Source: Gonium pectorale (Eukaryota; Chlorophyta; Chlorophyceae; Chlamydomonadales; Volvocaceae). From it: DNA of 64,000 nt. The stretch spans positions 633,443 through 697,442 of the forward strand of contig LSYV01000034.1 in NCBI GenBank assembly GCA_001584585.1, in the 5' to 3' direction. A program made the position numbers and the translations under genes. This document shows, piece after piece, positions 11,584 to 23,160 of the stretch. Each line of letters starts with the position of its first letter. The first letter of the stretch is position 1. The notes under the pieces were generated by a model. The model had not been told where the DNA came from. It made no database searches and was given only the letters and a program-made list of their open reading frames with translations.

Positions 11584-13789
11584 TTTTGGACGACTCCACC
11601 TCCTCCGAAAGATGCATTAGGATTTGTCGGCCCCCATTAGGACGAGAAGTTACAATGGGACCTGGGGCGCCGTACCTCGTGCCATGTGTCCATGCACGGG
11701 TACAGGACCCTCAGTCCTGTACCCCAATTAGGACTTGTCCAACCGCCAACCGCCCTTATCGCTCCGTCCTGCGAGGCGAGGCCACCAAAACATACTACTC
11801 AATGAGGGGTCGTGAAGCTCTGTGCTGATACAGGTAGTGTTTGACGGCTCAGATTGGTGCACATGTTGATTTTACCGTCACATGTCTTCGCATGATGCGT
11901 TCGCTTGGTTTACCGTCGTGTTGCCATGCCTCCATATTCGTCAGTGCCTTGCATTGGCGTGTACTATTATCGGCGTTCGGTCTTTTTCTGGTTCCGCTTG
12001 GTGGATTCAGATGACCGTACCGTCGCATGTATTTGAGGCGAGCCAGCGCCTGGGGTCGCTGTCTCGTCTCACTCTTGGGCACCTGTTCTTTGAATGGCAA
12101 TGAGACCCCGTGCGCTTAGGGTGACCGCCTTGGCGTATGGTTACATGTAAGGTTGATGCCATTTTCCTCGCTTCCGTGACACCGTGACCAGCCAGCGCAG
12201 TCGCTTTCTCTGCATTTCCGCGCTCCGCGATAGCTGTGTGCGCCTTAGCGCCGCAGGCTAGACCTTAGCCGTTCGCTAGCGCGCGACATCCCCTCGGGTC
12301 ACAGGCATGCACATGAAACGCACGTTGTGCAGTAAACTAGCACGACATGTTGGTGAACCGGCCCGGGGGGGGGGAGGGGGGGCCGGCCCCGGGGGGCCCC
12401 GAGGTCTCGCCGTTCATACTTCGTTCGTGCCAGGGGTTCTCCCCTGGTTCGTGCTGCAATACATGACCACGATCACCACAACACTGGGCTGCAATGCAGA
12501 AGACCGGGAAGCACGCCCTGTCACTGTACGTTTGCGGCCTCTAACAGGGCCTCTAAAACGGCCATATGGTGCCCTCACTTCAACCCGCACCTGAACTAAC
12601 GCCGCATTGGTAGCGCTGCAATGCCCTTAGGATACGCGCTCCGTGTTGCGCCCAAAACTGGCGCGCACAGCGACGGCGCATGCGGCCGACTGCCAGCACG
12701 TGTCGATGCGCTCGCCGACCTTCATCTTTATGCATAACGTGCGCTAGAAGCGCTCGTACATTCACGGAGCGAACCACGTATTGCAAGCGAGCTGTCGCTC
12801 CTTGGCGCTCCTGCTGCAGCCGCGGTGGATTCTTTGTGCTCCGGCTATAACATTTGGTTGCGTTGCACATCCGTCTCGTCCGGGAACATCGCGCACGACA
12901 GGCGACGACAGCGTGGCGAGTCCGTCGCCCATAAGGCGCCTACGGTGCACATTGGTTGCGCCATGAGTTACAGCTTCGGATTTGGTATATTAGCAAGCAT
13001 GGCTATGTCATGGCTGTGCCATCCTGAAAACGACCGTTTCCCGACTAGAATCCAAACGGAAAGCGATGGGCTGCTTACCCACTGCGCCGCATCCAACTGC
13101 GCTTTTGAATACACACTGACTTTCCCCACTAGCGAGGCTTTCTGAGCGACGATATTAGGGCCAACTTGGTCCAACACCACTGGCTGGCATCTGGCGCGGG
13201 TTTTAGGGCAATATCGTGGCGTCGCTCAACTCCGGCGGGACGGTGAGTCGAGGGCGGCTGGCGAAGCAACGCCCAGCACCGCGAATGCTGGCTGTGTCGG
13301 TAGCTTTTGCTGTCGGTATCAAACGCCATAACCTAGCGGACGCTCGTCGTGCCGCGCAACCGGTTTGCCAACGCCATGGTATCACGCGCCATCCCACCCA
13401 TGCGCCATCCCTATTTCGCCTCTCCCAACCCTGCCACCCTCAGGATATCGACCGGGCAGTAAATAAGCAGCCGTGTTCATAGCTGGGCGCGTCTATTAAG
13501 CCAGGTGAGTTTTATGTTGGCTGCACAATACTGCCGAATGGGGGTGGGGGGCGACATTGGGGCTGCGGGGGACTGCCGAATGAGTTTTATGACTGCCGAA
13601 TATGACTGGGATGACTGCCATAGGAAACCTTGTGCATCCAGAGCCTGCAGGGCACCTGGGGCTTACCGCATATTGATACATTGTCTGGCGGCGAGAAGCC
13701 TACTGCCCCAACCTGCCTTGCCCTGCTGCTCTTGTTCTATAACTTGAGAGGACTTGTGTGTTGCGCACTCAATCACTATGGTGCGCTCC
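11584..13789. other. Gene-poor interval
   Basis: No conserved coding block was seen on either strand. A run of G interrupted by A lies at about 12362-12390. Open frames on both strands are short and overlap each other without splice-site support. Confidence 0.35.
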
Positions 13790-13965
13790 TGAGGCCTTAG
13801 GCCTTAGTAGTCCCTGAGGCCTCAGTAGTCCCTGAGGCCTTAGTAGTCCTGAGTTGGGCGAGCCCCGAGACGACCGAGTCCTGAGACCTGAGTGGGCTAT
13901 GTGGCTGAGTCCTCAGGCACAGGTGGCTGAGTGGTCTGAAACATGAGTGGCTGAGTGGGCTAAGT
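13790..13965. repeat. Short tandem repeats built on CTGAGGCCT and GTGGCTGAGT
   Basis: Between about 13790 and 13855 an 18-bp unit (TAGTCCCTGAGGCCTYAG, self-complementary in its GAGGCCTC core) recurs about two and a half times. It is followed to about 13965 by looser copies of GTGGCTGAGTGGGCT. This is simple satellite-type sequence. Confidence 0.6.
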
Positions 13966-14275
13966 TGCCGTATCGCTGTGGAAACTTGCGGGCAGTATGG
14001 AGGGCGTGCTAGTTGGAGGGACCTGTGCGCGTGTGAAGTTGAGCGAGAGGACAGGAACTCCTCCTTGGCTGTACCGCTGCGGTGCGCAATGGGGAGAATT
14101 CCTCCTGCGCTGCCTGCCGGTAGTGGAATGTGTGTGCGTGTCAGCCCTGTCTCGGTGTGTGCCTGATCACGCATGAAACACGAGTGCCAACGCTGAAGAG
14201 GTATCCGTAGGCTTCAAGACTTGACTTTTGCGACCTTCCTACTTGTACGTGTGTGGGGCTTGACGGCCCAGAGCG

Positions 14276-14315
14276 CCTGCGGTGGAGGGGAGGAAGAGAC
14301 GGGGCGTGGGCATAC
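14276..14315. repeat. Copy 1 of a ~40-bp dispersed repeat (GGTGGAGGGGAGGA...)
   Basis: The sequence around GGTGGAGGGGAGGAAGAG followed by ACGGGGCGTGGGCA matches the segment starting near 15894 with two or three mismatches. The two copies sit on either side of the gapped repeat array. Confidence 0.5.
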
Positions 14316-14426
14316 CGCAGGTGGTGCGTGGTGGCGGGCCCGTTACTTGTTGAATGAACATTCACAAGGTCCGGCCGCCCTTCCCCTTCGGCGCATGAGT
14401 ACGGAATTTCGCGCGCTTGTCATAAT

Positions 14427-14692
14427 ATGGTGCGGTTTTGGACTGACATTGACCCGTACAAGGTCGGTGCATTCCTTGCCTCAGTTTACCATGTACCTCC
14501 GCGCGACGCGTCCAGTTTGCTCGTGGCAGGCTGGGCGGGACCTCGTGCTCGCCTACCTGCGTGCGGATCTGCAGCACTGGCGGGATCTTGCAGTGGAGAC
14601 CAGCCAGTCCGCCGTGCTGCCAGCGGTGGCCCTCGGCGCATTGGCGGAGGCGGCTATGGAGCTTCAGAAGGCCTTCGATTTGCAGCAGGAGG
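14427..14692 (+). CDS. 5' part of an unidentified gene, interrupted by repeat array and gap
   Basis: An ATG at 14427 opens MVRFWTDIDPYK and meets AAG|GTCGGT at 14462. After a 65-nt intron ending in GTGGCAG, a phase-0 exon starting at 14530 encodes an amphipathic helical stretch: AGRDLVLAYLRADLQHW, then LPAVALGALAEAAMELQKAF. The frame then enters Gly-rich sequence and the direct repeats at the first N gap, so the rest of the gene is missing, unassembled or destroyed. No family is recognised. Codon use and helix periodicity suggest it is real, at least as a relic. Confidence 0.35.
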
Positions 14693-14714
14693 CGGGGGGC
14701 GGGGTTGTCGCCCG

Positions 14715-15400
14715 CGGGCCTTGCGCTCAGTCGCAGGGGGCCCGCTGAGTTTGGTGGTTGGGCATGGGTTTCGGGGGTGTGGCGGGGTGTCGCCTGCAGG
14801 CCTCGCGCTCTGTTGCAGGGTGCCCGCTGGGTTTGGTGGTTGGGTATGGGTTTCGGTGTGGGGTTTTCGGTGGTGGGTGTTGTGGAGCGTTGCGTCTCTG
14901 GTTGCTTTAAGGTTCGGTGCCCTTGTTTGGGGCAGGTGCCGTCTGCCTCTCTGTTTTCGGCGAGTCGCAGGGGGGGTTCGGGTTCGGGTTGCGGACNNNN
15001 NNNNNNNNNNNNNNNNNNNNNNNNNNNNNNNNNNNNNNNNNNNNNNNNNNNNNNNNNNNNNNNNNNNNNNNNNNNNNNNNNNNNNNNNNNNNNNNNNNNN
15101 NNNNNNNNNNNNNNNNNNNNNNNNNNNNNNNNNNNNNNNNNNNNNNNNNNNNNNNNNNNNNNNNNNNNNNNNNNNNNNNNNNNNNNNNCGGGGTGTCGCC
15201 TGCAGGCCTCGCGCTCTGTTGCAGGGTGCCCGCTGGGTTTGGTGGTTGGGTATGGTTTCGGTGTGGGGTTTTCGGTGGTGGGTGTTGTGGAGCGTTGCGT
15301 CTCTGGTTGCTTTAAGGTTCGGTGCCCTTGTTGGGGCAGGTGCCGTCTGCCTCTCTGTTTTCGGCGAGTCGCAGGGGGGGTTCGGGTTCGGGTTGCGGAC
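14715..15400. repeat. Direct repeats (~212 bp, plus a shorter degenerate copy) flanking the first assembly gap
   Basis: The segment 14783-14996, from CGGGGTGTCGCCTGCAGG to GGGTTGCGGAC, is repeated almost exactly at 15189-15400, with only two one-base length differences. A shorter and more diverged copy of its first part occupies about 14715-14782. The N run lies between the two long copies, so the locus is probably a longer tandem array that did not assemble. Confidence 0.85.
14997..15188. other. Assembly gap (192 N)
   Basis: Unresolved bases lie inside a direct-repeat array. The stated length may be an estimate. Confidence 0.99.
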
Positions 15401-15631
15401 TTCTGCTAGGGGAGGGGGGTGGTTTGCTGCCTGTGCTCCACGGGTCCTTTCGGTCTGTTTCTCTCTTGTCCTGGTGGTCAGCGTCTCCTTTCCTTTCTTT
15501 TCGTCTTTCTGCCTTCCTGTTCTGTGGTCTTTAGGTGCAGGGTTCCTTCTCTTCTTGTGTGTGCCGTCGGTGTTTGGTCTTGGCCGCCGTGGTGCACTGT
15601 AGTTAGGGCAGGGTTTCGGTGGTTCTCATCA

Positions 15632-15705
15632 CGGGAGGGCTGCATGTCCCTCCCGCTGTCTGCGCCCTTTCTCGCCTCTCCGTCTGTAACCTTTCCACAG
15701 AAAAA
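15632..15705 (+). repeat. Copy 1 of a ~70-bp dispersed repeat (possible retroelement or SINE 3' end)
   Basis: The run beginning CACGGGAGGGCTGC and continuing through GTCTGCGCCCTTTCTCGCC to GTAACCTTT recurs at 38682-38750 with few differences. Both copies end in an A-rich tail (AGAAAAATTAAA here, TTTAAAACCAAT there). Such shared 3' ends with A-rich tails are typical of non-LTR elements and SINEs, but no coding part is visible, so the class is inference. Confidence 0.55.
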
Positions 15706-15889
15706 TTAAATGTACGCAAAGGTGTCATGTGCTACCTTGCGCTTGTCTTTTCGGGTTCTGGGCTCTACGGCTAATTAGAACTCTTAAGGGTGTTTTACCC
15801 TCTCCGCTATGGCGGGTCGGGAGCCAACCGGCTCGTGTGGCGTGCAACCCCTCTCTGAGGGAGCCTGTAATATGTATCTATCTATTGAG

Positions 15890-15935
15890 AGCTCCTGTGG
15901 TGGAGGGGAGGACGAGACGGGGCGTGGGCAAACCG
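15890..15935. repeat. Copy 2 of the ~40-bp dispersed repeat
   Basis: GGTGGAGGGGAGGACGAG followed by ACGGGGCGTGGGCA matches the copy near 14276. Sequence on either side of the two copies does not align. Confidence 0.5.
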
Positions 15936-15939
15936 TAGT

Positions 15940-17052
15940 TGGCGGACACGTGACCACCTGCATTAGCCGCTGCCACAATTTGGCCACGCACCCAGCACTG
16001 GTGCTGGCTACTGTGAGCTGGGCGGATCAAGCCGGATGAGGTGCCCACTCGCTGAGTCATGCACCGTCCTGCTCCCAGCCTCCTGAGGAGCCTTGCGGCC
16101 ATGGTGGCGCGGGTGCTCAGTGCGATACCATTGCATATGGATCATGCTTAGGCGTTCATGCGTGCATCCCGGTTCTCCACAACATCAGAGTACTAACTAG
16201 GTACTAGGTCGCATGTCCTGGACCAGGCCGTTCGACACTTGACGGCGTTAACCAGGTAATGTGTCACGTACGGGACCCTTCTACTGTGCCAACGCTCATG
16301 CGGTCGAAACAGCCCTCAGCCGCTCAGGATGCGCGGGGAAGGGAAATGTCAACGCCGCACCCTGTGGCCACAAGCCAGTCACCCGGATAATCTGGGTGCA
16401 CCCAGGCGAACCGACCAGGCAGCCAACCCCGGGGGAGCGCACACCACTATAGAACCAAACCACACGCGTGAAACACACGCATCAAACAAGCCAAGGCATT
16501 AAGCGGTACACGGCGAAAGAATGCTTGGCTGTACCGGGGCTGTGCCCCGCAGCCGTGCCCCCTCAACTCGCCCGCGCATCACCCGTCAACAGGCCGCTTG
16601 ACAGGTCGCATGCACGCGCAGGTTCCTTCATGCAGAAGGAAACGGGCAGCCAGGGCGGGCACACGACAACCAACATTGAACAAACAACGAGAAAAGAATC
16701 AACAAGCCCACGTCGCGCCCTAGAGCTCGTGCGCACCTGTCGCGGCCTCCTGTGTATGTGCGTGCGCGTATGTGCCTGCGATGCCTTGGTGCAGGCACTA
16801 TCACTCCAGCGCCATACCCACTCGCGCCACCCTCATGCGCTCAAGGGTACGGGTGAACCCATTCGTAACTCTGGAAACCGCCAACAGCAGCAATAGAAGT
16901 GAAGGACGCAGCGAGCACCACCTGACTTCTCCACCCCAAATCACACACGCAAACCCTGCTGCAGCGGCGAGGCCCCCCCCTCGTTGCCGGCATCGCCGCC
17001 GCCGCAGCCGCCGCCACCACCACCCCCTCCACGTCCGCGGGCACAGCCAGCC
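15940..17052. other. Non-coding interval including probable 3' UTR of the RMD1-family gene
   Basis: No conserved protein block is seen. The part next to 17053 follows the stop codon of the minus-strand RMD1-family gene and is most simply its 3' UTR. A plus-strand open frame at 16468-16896 has no domain and is probably chance. Confidence 0.4.
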
Positions 17053-20000
17053 TCAGACAAAGCCAAACAGGCTGAGCAGCTGGAAGAGCATGAGTATTAC
17101 GTCCACCATGAGCAGCCAGATGATGATCCACTCGAGCCGCGCGGCGTGGGAGTTGTTCTTGTGGTCCCGGAGCATGTCTAGCATCTCCTGGAGCACCTGC
17201 GGCCGAGAGAGGGTGTGGTAGAAGGGTGCTCAGTCCTCAGGCAAGCTGCGTGATGACGGGTAGAGCCGTGGAGATGCCGTAGGCGCGGGACGGGATACGA
17301 GGAGGAGGACGCTGCTGCTGCTGCTGCTGCCCGGGCAAGGCAGTGGGGGCATGCCGCGGGGATGGCGCGCCGCGCAGGTCTAGGTGCAACGTGATAGTAT
17401 GAGGCAGCATGGTGGGACGAAAGGCCGGCGCATGAGAGCGCGACGGCGCGTTGACGGCGGCCACGTTACGGTTATGTCCGGCGACGAAGGAAGTCACGCC
17501 CAGAGCACGGAACCAATGGCGGACAGGCCCGCAAGGGCAAGAGCGCAGGAGCGGCCTCGCACACGCACGCAACGCCGCACCCCGCGTGCACCGCGGCGGT
17601 AAGTGCCCGATCAGTTGACATACGCAGAGCCTCATTCGTGCCTCGTTCGTCCCCCATGGTATTGGTTACCACATCCTTGCGCCGCGGCGTCCTGAACCCG
17701 CACCTGGAAGCGCGCGTTGAGCACCTCAGCCCGCGTGTCGAGCTCCAGGTACTCGCAGGCACGCTCGTACAGAGCCTGCACGGCAGGCGCGGAGGGGGCG
17801 GCACCGGTACGACCGATCGGGACGCGAGGGAGGGGCACGCCGCGAGGCACAGACGCCATTGTCAGCCCAGGGCGCTACAGGGCCGCTGCAGCGCTGCTGC
17901 GGACGTCGCTTGCCTCGGGAGTCGCACATGCTTGTTTGGGATGAGGGGTAGGTAATAGGACCGGCCGGCGTGCCATGTTCGCATGCCGTCGCCCGCAGAC
18001 TCTGTCTTGTCCGCTCTCCCGCGAGACCAACCTCCATTCAGGTCCCCCGATCACCCACCCAAACTAAGCACCGCGCGGTAATCTACGACGCACCAAACCC
18101 GCGCTGACGACGAATGGCACGTGCGCTCATCACAGGGCACAGCGGGCATGGCCCGAACACATGCGCACACACAGGTATGTCGTATGTCGTATGTCGTATG
18201 CGTCGTTCCATTTCAACACATGTAGGTGCGCACGTGCTGCACCGTACACGCGTGCCGCGTCCTGCCGTACCTGCAGCTGGTCGGGCGCGCTCCAGAAGAA
18301 CTCGGGCGTGTCCATGACCGTGGACAGCAGGTTGAGGGTGGAGGACTGCAGGAAGACCTTGCCGATCAGCTGCGCAAGCTTCTTGGTGCTCATGGACACG
18401 CGGCCGTGAACCGCTAGGTCCTGGAGCGGAGGCGGGGCGGCGCGGGGTGTGGGATTGGGACGGGACCGGGGTGGGGGCCAATGGTAAGGAAGGCGTCCCC
18501 AGTACCGGTAGAGGAGTCATAGGCGCACGCAATGGGTGCCCGCCCAAGGCTGAGTGGCGATAGTTTGGGAGGCGCCCCGTGCGTCAGCTGCTGAGGGAGC
18601 AGTCTCGATGGAGTCCCGATGGGAGTCCCGATGGAGCAGTCCCGAAGGAACCGGTTTGGCGGAGAGCATCCCTCGAAGGCCGACCCCTGCCGCATCGCCC
18701 CCCTCCCTGCAAAAAATGAGCTTGCTCTCCTCCACCAGCACAGTCACACCAACCGGCTGGGCGGCACCCCACCCCACCCCCCAGCAATACGCACCCCGCA
18801 CCCCCGCCAGCCCCCGCCACCCCCCCCCGCCCTGCCCCGCCCCGCCCTGCGCGGTGCGAACGCCAGGTACGCGTGCGTGTCAAAAGCATATCCGGCCGCA
18901 AAAGCCCATCCGGCCACAGATGCGCTCGCTCTTGCACCTGTTTCGGCAAGTGCAGACCACGCACCTGACCATAGGGGGGGATCCCGCGCTCTCGCCCTGA
19001 GATTTACACCCTTGCTGAGGCCCTGAAGCTCCCCAGCGACCATGGCCATCTTCCGAAAAGCGCGCTTGAGGCCGCCCGCCTCACACTCGCCCCGCCCCAC
19101 GATGCCCTGACGGACGGATGGGAGCAGGGCAGCACGCGCCTACCCTTCCAACGAGGTGTCTTGCCTTCCCACGCAATGCACCCCGCCACTCCCCACCTGC
19201 GGCAAGTGCTTGCTCTCCTCCACCAGCGCCACCACGCGCTCCTCGTACACCGACAGCTTTGTGGACTGCGCCAGCGCATGGCTGATGGCCAGGCGGACCT
19301 GTCGCGAGCAACGGGAGGGGGAAAGCCAGGGCGGGAGTTGGCGAGGGCGGTCGGGCCCAAGGGATACACACGTACGCGCGTTCCGGGATACACAGGTACG
19401 ACGTGTGTGGCAACGCAGGCAGACCCGCAGCGTCGGGTTGGATACGCCACACGTGCACCGCTCCAACGAATGTCACCGCCGAGGGCCTAGGGCCGGAGAG
19501 CCGGCGGCAACGAGGTACCGGCCTGCCCGGGCCCCGAGCCCGCTGGTAGGCAGCTCGCTTTGCACACTACGCCGCGAGACGGCTGCAACTCCGCGCTGCA
19601 AAAGGGCCCGAGTAAGGTCACACCGTGCTGCGCCCGGCCGACCATTGGGGACGCGGCAGCCCAACTCCACCCCCGAGCGCCTCGGAGGCCCATAGGAGTT
19701 GCCCGCGGCCCCCAACTGCCAACCGCCGACCCCACCTGGAACTCGCCTTCCCGGCAGCCGCCGATTACGCCTACTGCCCAACTCCACCCAGCAGGCCAAG
19801 GACCACCCCTCCCAAACGCCAGCTCCCGACTCCCCAGTGTCAACCCCCAACCGGTAACCCGCAACTCGCACCTGGTGGTCTGTCGCCTGGCGCCGGTTGA
19901 TGGTGATGGTGTCGTTCTGGATGTGCGGCGGCTCGCTGCCGCTGAGGTTGAACACAAACTCGTCCTTTTCTGGCCGGGCCAGCGGGCCGCGCTCGACCAC

Positions 20001-22787
20001 GCGCGCCAGCGAGCGCAGAATCAAGGCCTCCTGGTGAGGGAGCAGGCGGGGGAGGGGGGGAGGGGGGAGGGCGGGGGAGGGGGGGGTAAACAGTCCGAGG
20101 GCGTGGCGTTGTTGACTGGGGAAGGCGTCCGGTGTGCCGGCGTAACGCCAGCGTCCGAGGCGCCCATACCGAGGTGGCGAGCTTGAGTCGGAGGGGGAGG
20201 GGGGGGAGGGGGGGAGGCGGGGGAGGCGGGGGAGGGCCGGGGTGGCGGGGCGCGCAGGCGGCACCGTCACATACCGCACCGATGCAAGAGGCCCAGCACC
20301 GCGGGCACCGCGGGCACGCACAAGCCCGGGCCGATTGCATATTTCAACACATATTGGTCTGGGACACTTGCAAAAATCAACCTACGTTGGCCCGGGGGGG
20401 GGCGATGCGGCTGTGGCCCAGTCGAGGGCTTCCACAACGGCCCCAGTCCCCGTCCTGATCCCCAGGCACGGCCCGATCTCCACACGCGGTCACATACACG
20501 ACATACACGACGCGGGAACGTGAATGGTGGTAGGCTTCGGCACCACCAGGCCCGGCTCTTTCCCAACACGGGCGTCCTTCCGGGGGAGGGGAAAGCGGAA
20601 GGACAGGAAGGCGTTTCCAGCCCCGGCCTTCGGAAACCGCCCAGCGGGCGGCGTGTAACTCCAGAACGCCTTGCGGGACCCCTCACAGACAAAAATTGTT
20701 GTGTAGGCTTGGCCCCTTATTCGGCGCCAGGGTAATACCCAGACCAAACCTGACACATGCCGTTGTACTCCAGACGTTGGACCTGGATGGCGCCCACGTT
20801 CTCCCAGATCACAGCGGCGGCGCAACGGATATCCGTACTGCCTCACCTGATGCTGCTGCATGCCCCAGAACGCCACCACGCCGTACTGTGGACGGTGCGG
20901 CCAAGGGCGGGGCAGCGGGGAGGAGGGACGCAAGAGCAGGGCTGGGTAGCCGCGATGACAAGAGGAGGGGGGACAACGCGCCGCGATGCGGGCCTGCAGG
21001 GTGCACTGCACCCGTAGGGCGTTGAGCCGCTACAGAGCTGGCGTGGCTCGCATCCGCATCCGCATCCGCATCCGCATCCGCATCCGCATCCGCATCCGCC
21101 GCACAGCAGCCCCACCCCACCCCACCCCACCCCACCCCACCCCACCCCACCCCACGCCACGCCACCGCGCGGGCAACGCGCGCAGGTATTCAGCCCCGAT
21201 CCCGCGGACCGCACAAAGCGACGGCGCGGGGCGCCAAACAGGACCGGGAAGGTATGCCAGCCCTGCCAGGGGCACCGTCTCGCTTTGGGCGGGCTGTGCC
21301 CAGCACGCGCGTGGAGACATCCGCCAGCCCAGCCCAGCACAATCAGTACGGTATCGGCGACGTACTCCTCCACAGCCACGGTCACCGCACCGCGCAGGGC
21401 GGTGCTTCTCCGCGCCCTCCTTGGGTCGCCCCTGCTTCTCACCCGCATCGCGTCCCCCGCATCTCCCCAGCCTCCCTGACGCCCCACCTCGAAGAAGAAC
21501 ACGTCCGGGGGCCCCACCGCCGCCGTCGTCGACGAGTCCCCGCCACCGTAAGCGCCCGCCGCCGGCGGCGCCGCCGCGAGCGCGTCCTCTGGCGCGCCGC
21601 CGCTGGTGTTGCTCCCGCGGTACCCCCCTCCGGGCATCGCCGGCCCGGGCAGCCGCGCGTGCACCACGTCCTGGTAGCTGTTGGTCTCCCAGGCTGTTGT
21701 GCACGGGTACAAGGCCGGGGCCGCGAGGGTGAGGCCCCGGGGGTTGCGGGTGAGGTTGGCATTGTAATCAGCAGCGTGTGAGGCATCCAGGCTCATCGCG
21801 TGCTCAGGCTCCCGTCCGCGCTATCATCCAGTTGATGCTTTCGGAGGTGGCCGGCCCATCGGCACAGCACTCCTCCGCCGCCTGTACCCCGCCCTCGTGA
21901 GAGCCCGTGAGCCGCCACTCCCGACAAGTCAGGCTGCTGCTGCAGCTGCCATAGACATGCCCGGTTGGTCAGGAGGGCCGAGCCGCTGCCGTGCGGACGC
22001 ACCTGGGTGTTTGATTCGTATGAGCCCCTCGAGCTTCTCCCTGTCCAACGCCTCCGCGATGCAGTACACCGTGATCCTGTGGCCGTACGGTGCGGGGGTG
22101 GTCCGTACAGGGCAGGTCTTGAGATAAGGGCATGGCACCGCAGCCCGATTGCGGCGGCCCAATGCGACACAGGCAACCCAGCAAGCCCCTGGAAAGCTGG
22201 AATCTTCCTGCGGCTGCGTGCTCCCACTCCCAAGACCGCTGGTCTGGCGGATGCACCCAGTGATCAGCGTACACGCAATTGTGCCGCGTCGTTGTAGGTA
22301 TGGATCGTGGCGTGAGCCGTCAGGGCCTTACAGTGGCAGCTGTGTGGTGCCAAAGGTGCGGCAACAGCCCACGGCAGCGCACCTGGCGCGCCCCGACGGT
22401 TCCACCCCCAGCGTCGCAATCTCGCTTATCGCCTGCCCAGCCTCCTGCTCGTCGATTCTCCCCGGCGAAGCGCCACGACTGCTATCTAACGGGAGCGGCA
22501 CAAACTGTGCGCGGGGAGGGGGCCAACGGTTTGATGGTGTCGTTGGTGTGGTGGGGTCGAGCAGCGCAGGAGCCGCCGGGGCGCACCTTGTCGCGCTGCC
22601 GGATTCCCTGGGGCAGTTCACTGCCGAGCACCGTCTTGTATGAGAGAGAGTTTGATCGGCGCAGGCGCCCGGCATCACTGTTGCTCCCATCGCGTGCCGA
22701 CGTGGGCCGAGGCTTAAGCTTGTAGTCCCGATCGGATGTAGACGGTCCTGCTTCTAGTGGCGAGTATGGCACGTCTGGACGGCTCAT
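17053..22787 (-). CDS. RMD1/RMND1-like DUF155 family membrane protein
   Basis: Exons: 22787-22587, 22504-22383, 22076-22003, 21693-21488, 20885-20847, 20030-19872, 19298-19197, 18420-18271, 17775-17704, 17196-17053. All introns are GT-AG, phases agree, and the product is 422 residues, close to yeast Rmd1 (about 430). The DUF155 signature blocks appear in order: RITVYCIAEALDREKLEG, DVFFFEYGVVAFWGM, DEFVFN with IQNDTITI, AISHALAQSTKLSVYEE, LPQDLAVHGRVSM, then DTPEFFW, YLELDTRAEVLN and LEWIIIWLLMVDVILMLFQL. The last is a C-terminal transmembrane anchor, as in this family. The N-terminus is Arg/Ser-rich. Human RMND1 supports mitochondrial translation as an inner-membrane protein; yeast Rmd1 is linked to sporulation. 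Which role applies here is not shown by sequence. It diverges from the KBP gene 373 bp away. Stop TGA is at 17055-17053. Confidence 0.92.
20031..20260. repeat. G-rich tracts with quadruplex potential in an RMD1-gene intron
   Basis: On the plus strand, runs of GGGGGAGG and GGGGGGA recur at 20040-20095 and again at 20188-20240, giving many closely spaced G-triplets or longer. They lie in the intron 20846-20031 of the minus-strand gene, so the pre-mRNA carries the C-rich complement. Confidence 0.6.
21051..21158. repeat. Adjacent hexanucleotide (GCATCC)n and pentanucleotide (CCCCA)n microsatellites in an intron
   Basis: At 21051-21099 the unit CGCATC repeats about eight times, and from about 21110 to 21158 the unit CCCCA repeats about nine times. 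Both lie in the intron between exons 21693-21488 and 20885-20847 of the RMD1-family gene and do not affect the coding frame. Confidence 0.85.
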
Positions 22788-23160
22788 AGCGGACGGAGAG
22801 GCAAGCGAGCGGAGCTAACGAAACGACACGACCTAAGCGTGCGCAGGTGGCCAGTAATGTCTTGATTGTTCGGCATGCAAGGTGGTGCTGGTGGGAATGA
22901 TAACGGTCGAACAAAGCGGGTTTGTCGGAACCGAGTGCGTGCTGGTGCGGGGCGAATTCTGATACAGCCAACGATGATCGAGAACTATAACTAACACCAT
23001 ATCGGCTAGACGGCCCAAAAACACACAGGTTGTACAACCTGTGTGGATCGTGGAATGCCTGGGGACCGCCCCATGCGACAGTCCTGAGGGCTATAGGGTC
23101 TCCATGACTCGGTGATTGTGCAACGCCATATCCCCCTGGCTTCAGCGCTCCACAGGCGAG
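22788..23160. promoter_or_regulatory. Shared divergent promoter region of the RMD1-family and KBP genes
   Basis: The start codons of the minus-strand RMD1-family gene (22787) and the plus-strand KBP gene (23161) face away from each other across 373 bp, so both promoters and 5' UTRs must fit here unless there are upstream non-coding exons. I see no clear TATA box with standard spacing. Confidence 0.6.

Noticed and set aside
16468..16896. 142-residue plus-strand open frame
   Set aside because: It has no domain or splice support and lies opposite the probable 3' UTR of the RMD1-family gene.
20843..21796. 317-residue minus-strand open frame
   Set aside because: It fuses an RMD1-family exon with intron microsatellite sequence. 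Splice sites at 21693, 21488, 20885 and 20847 explain the conserved parts.
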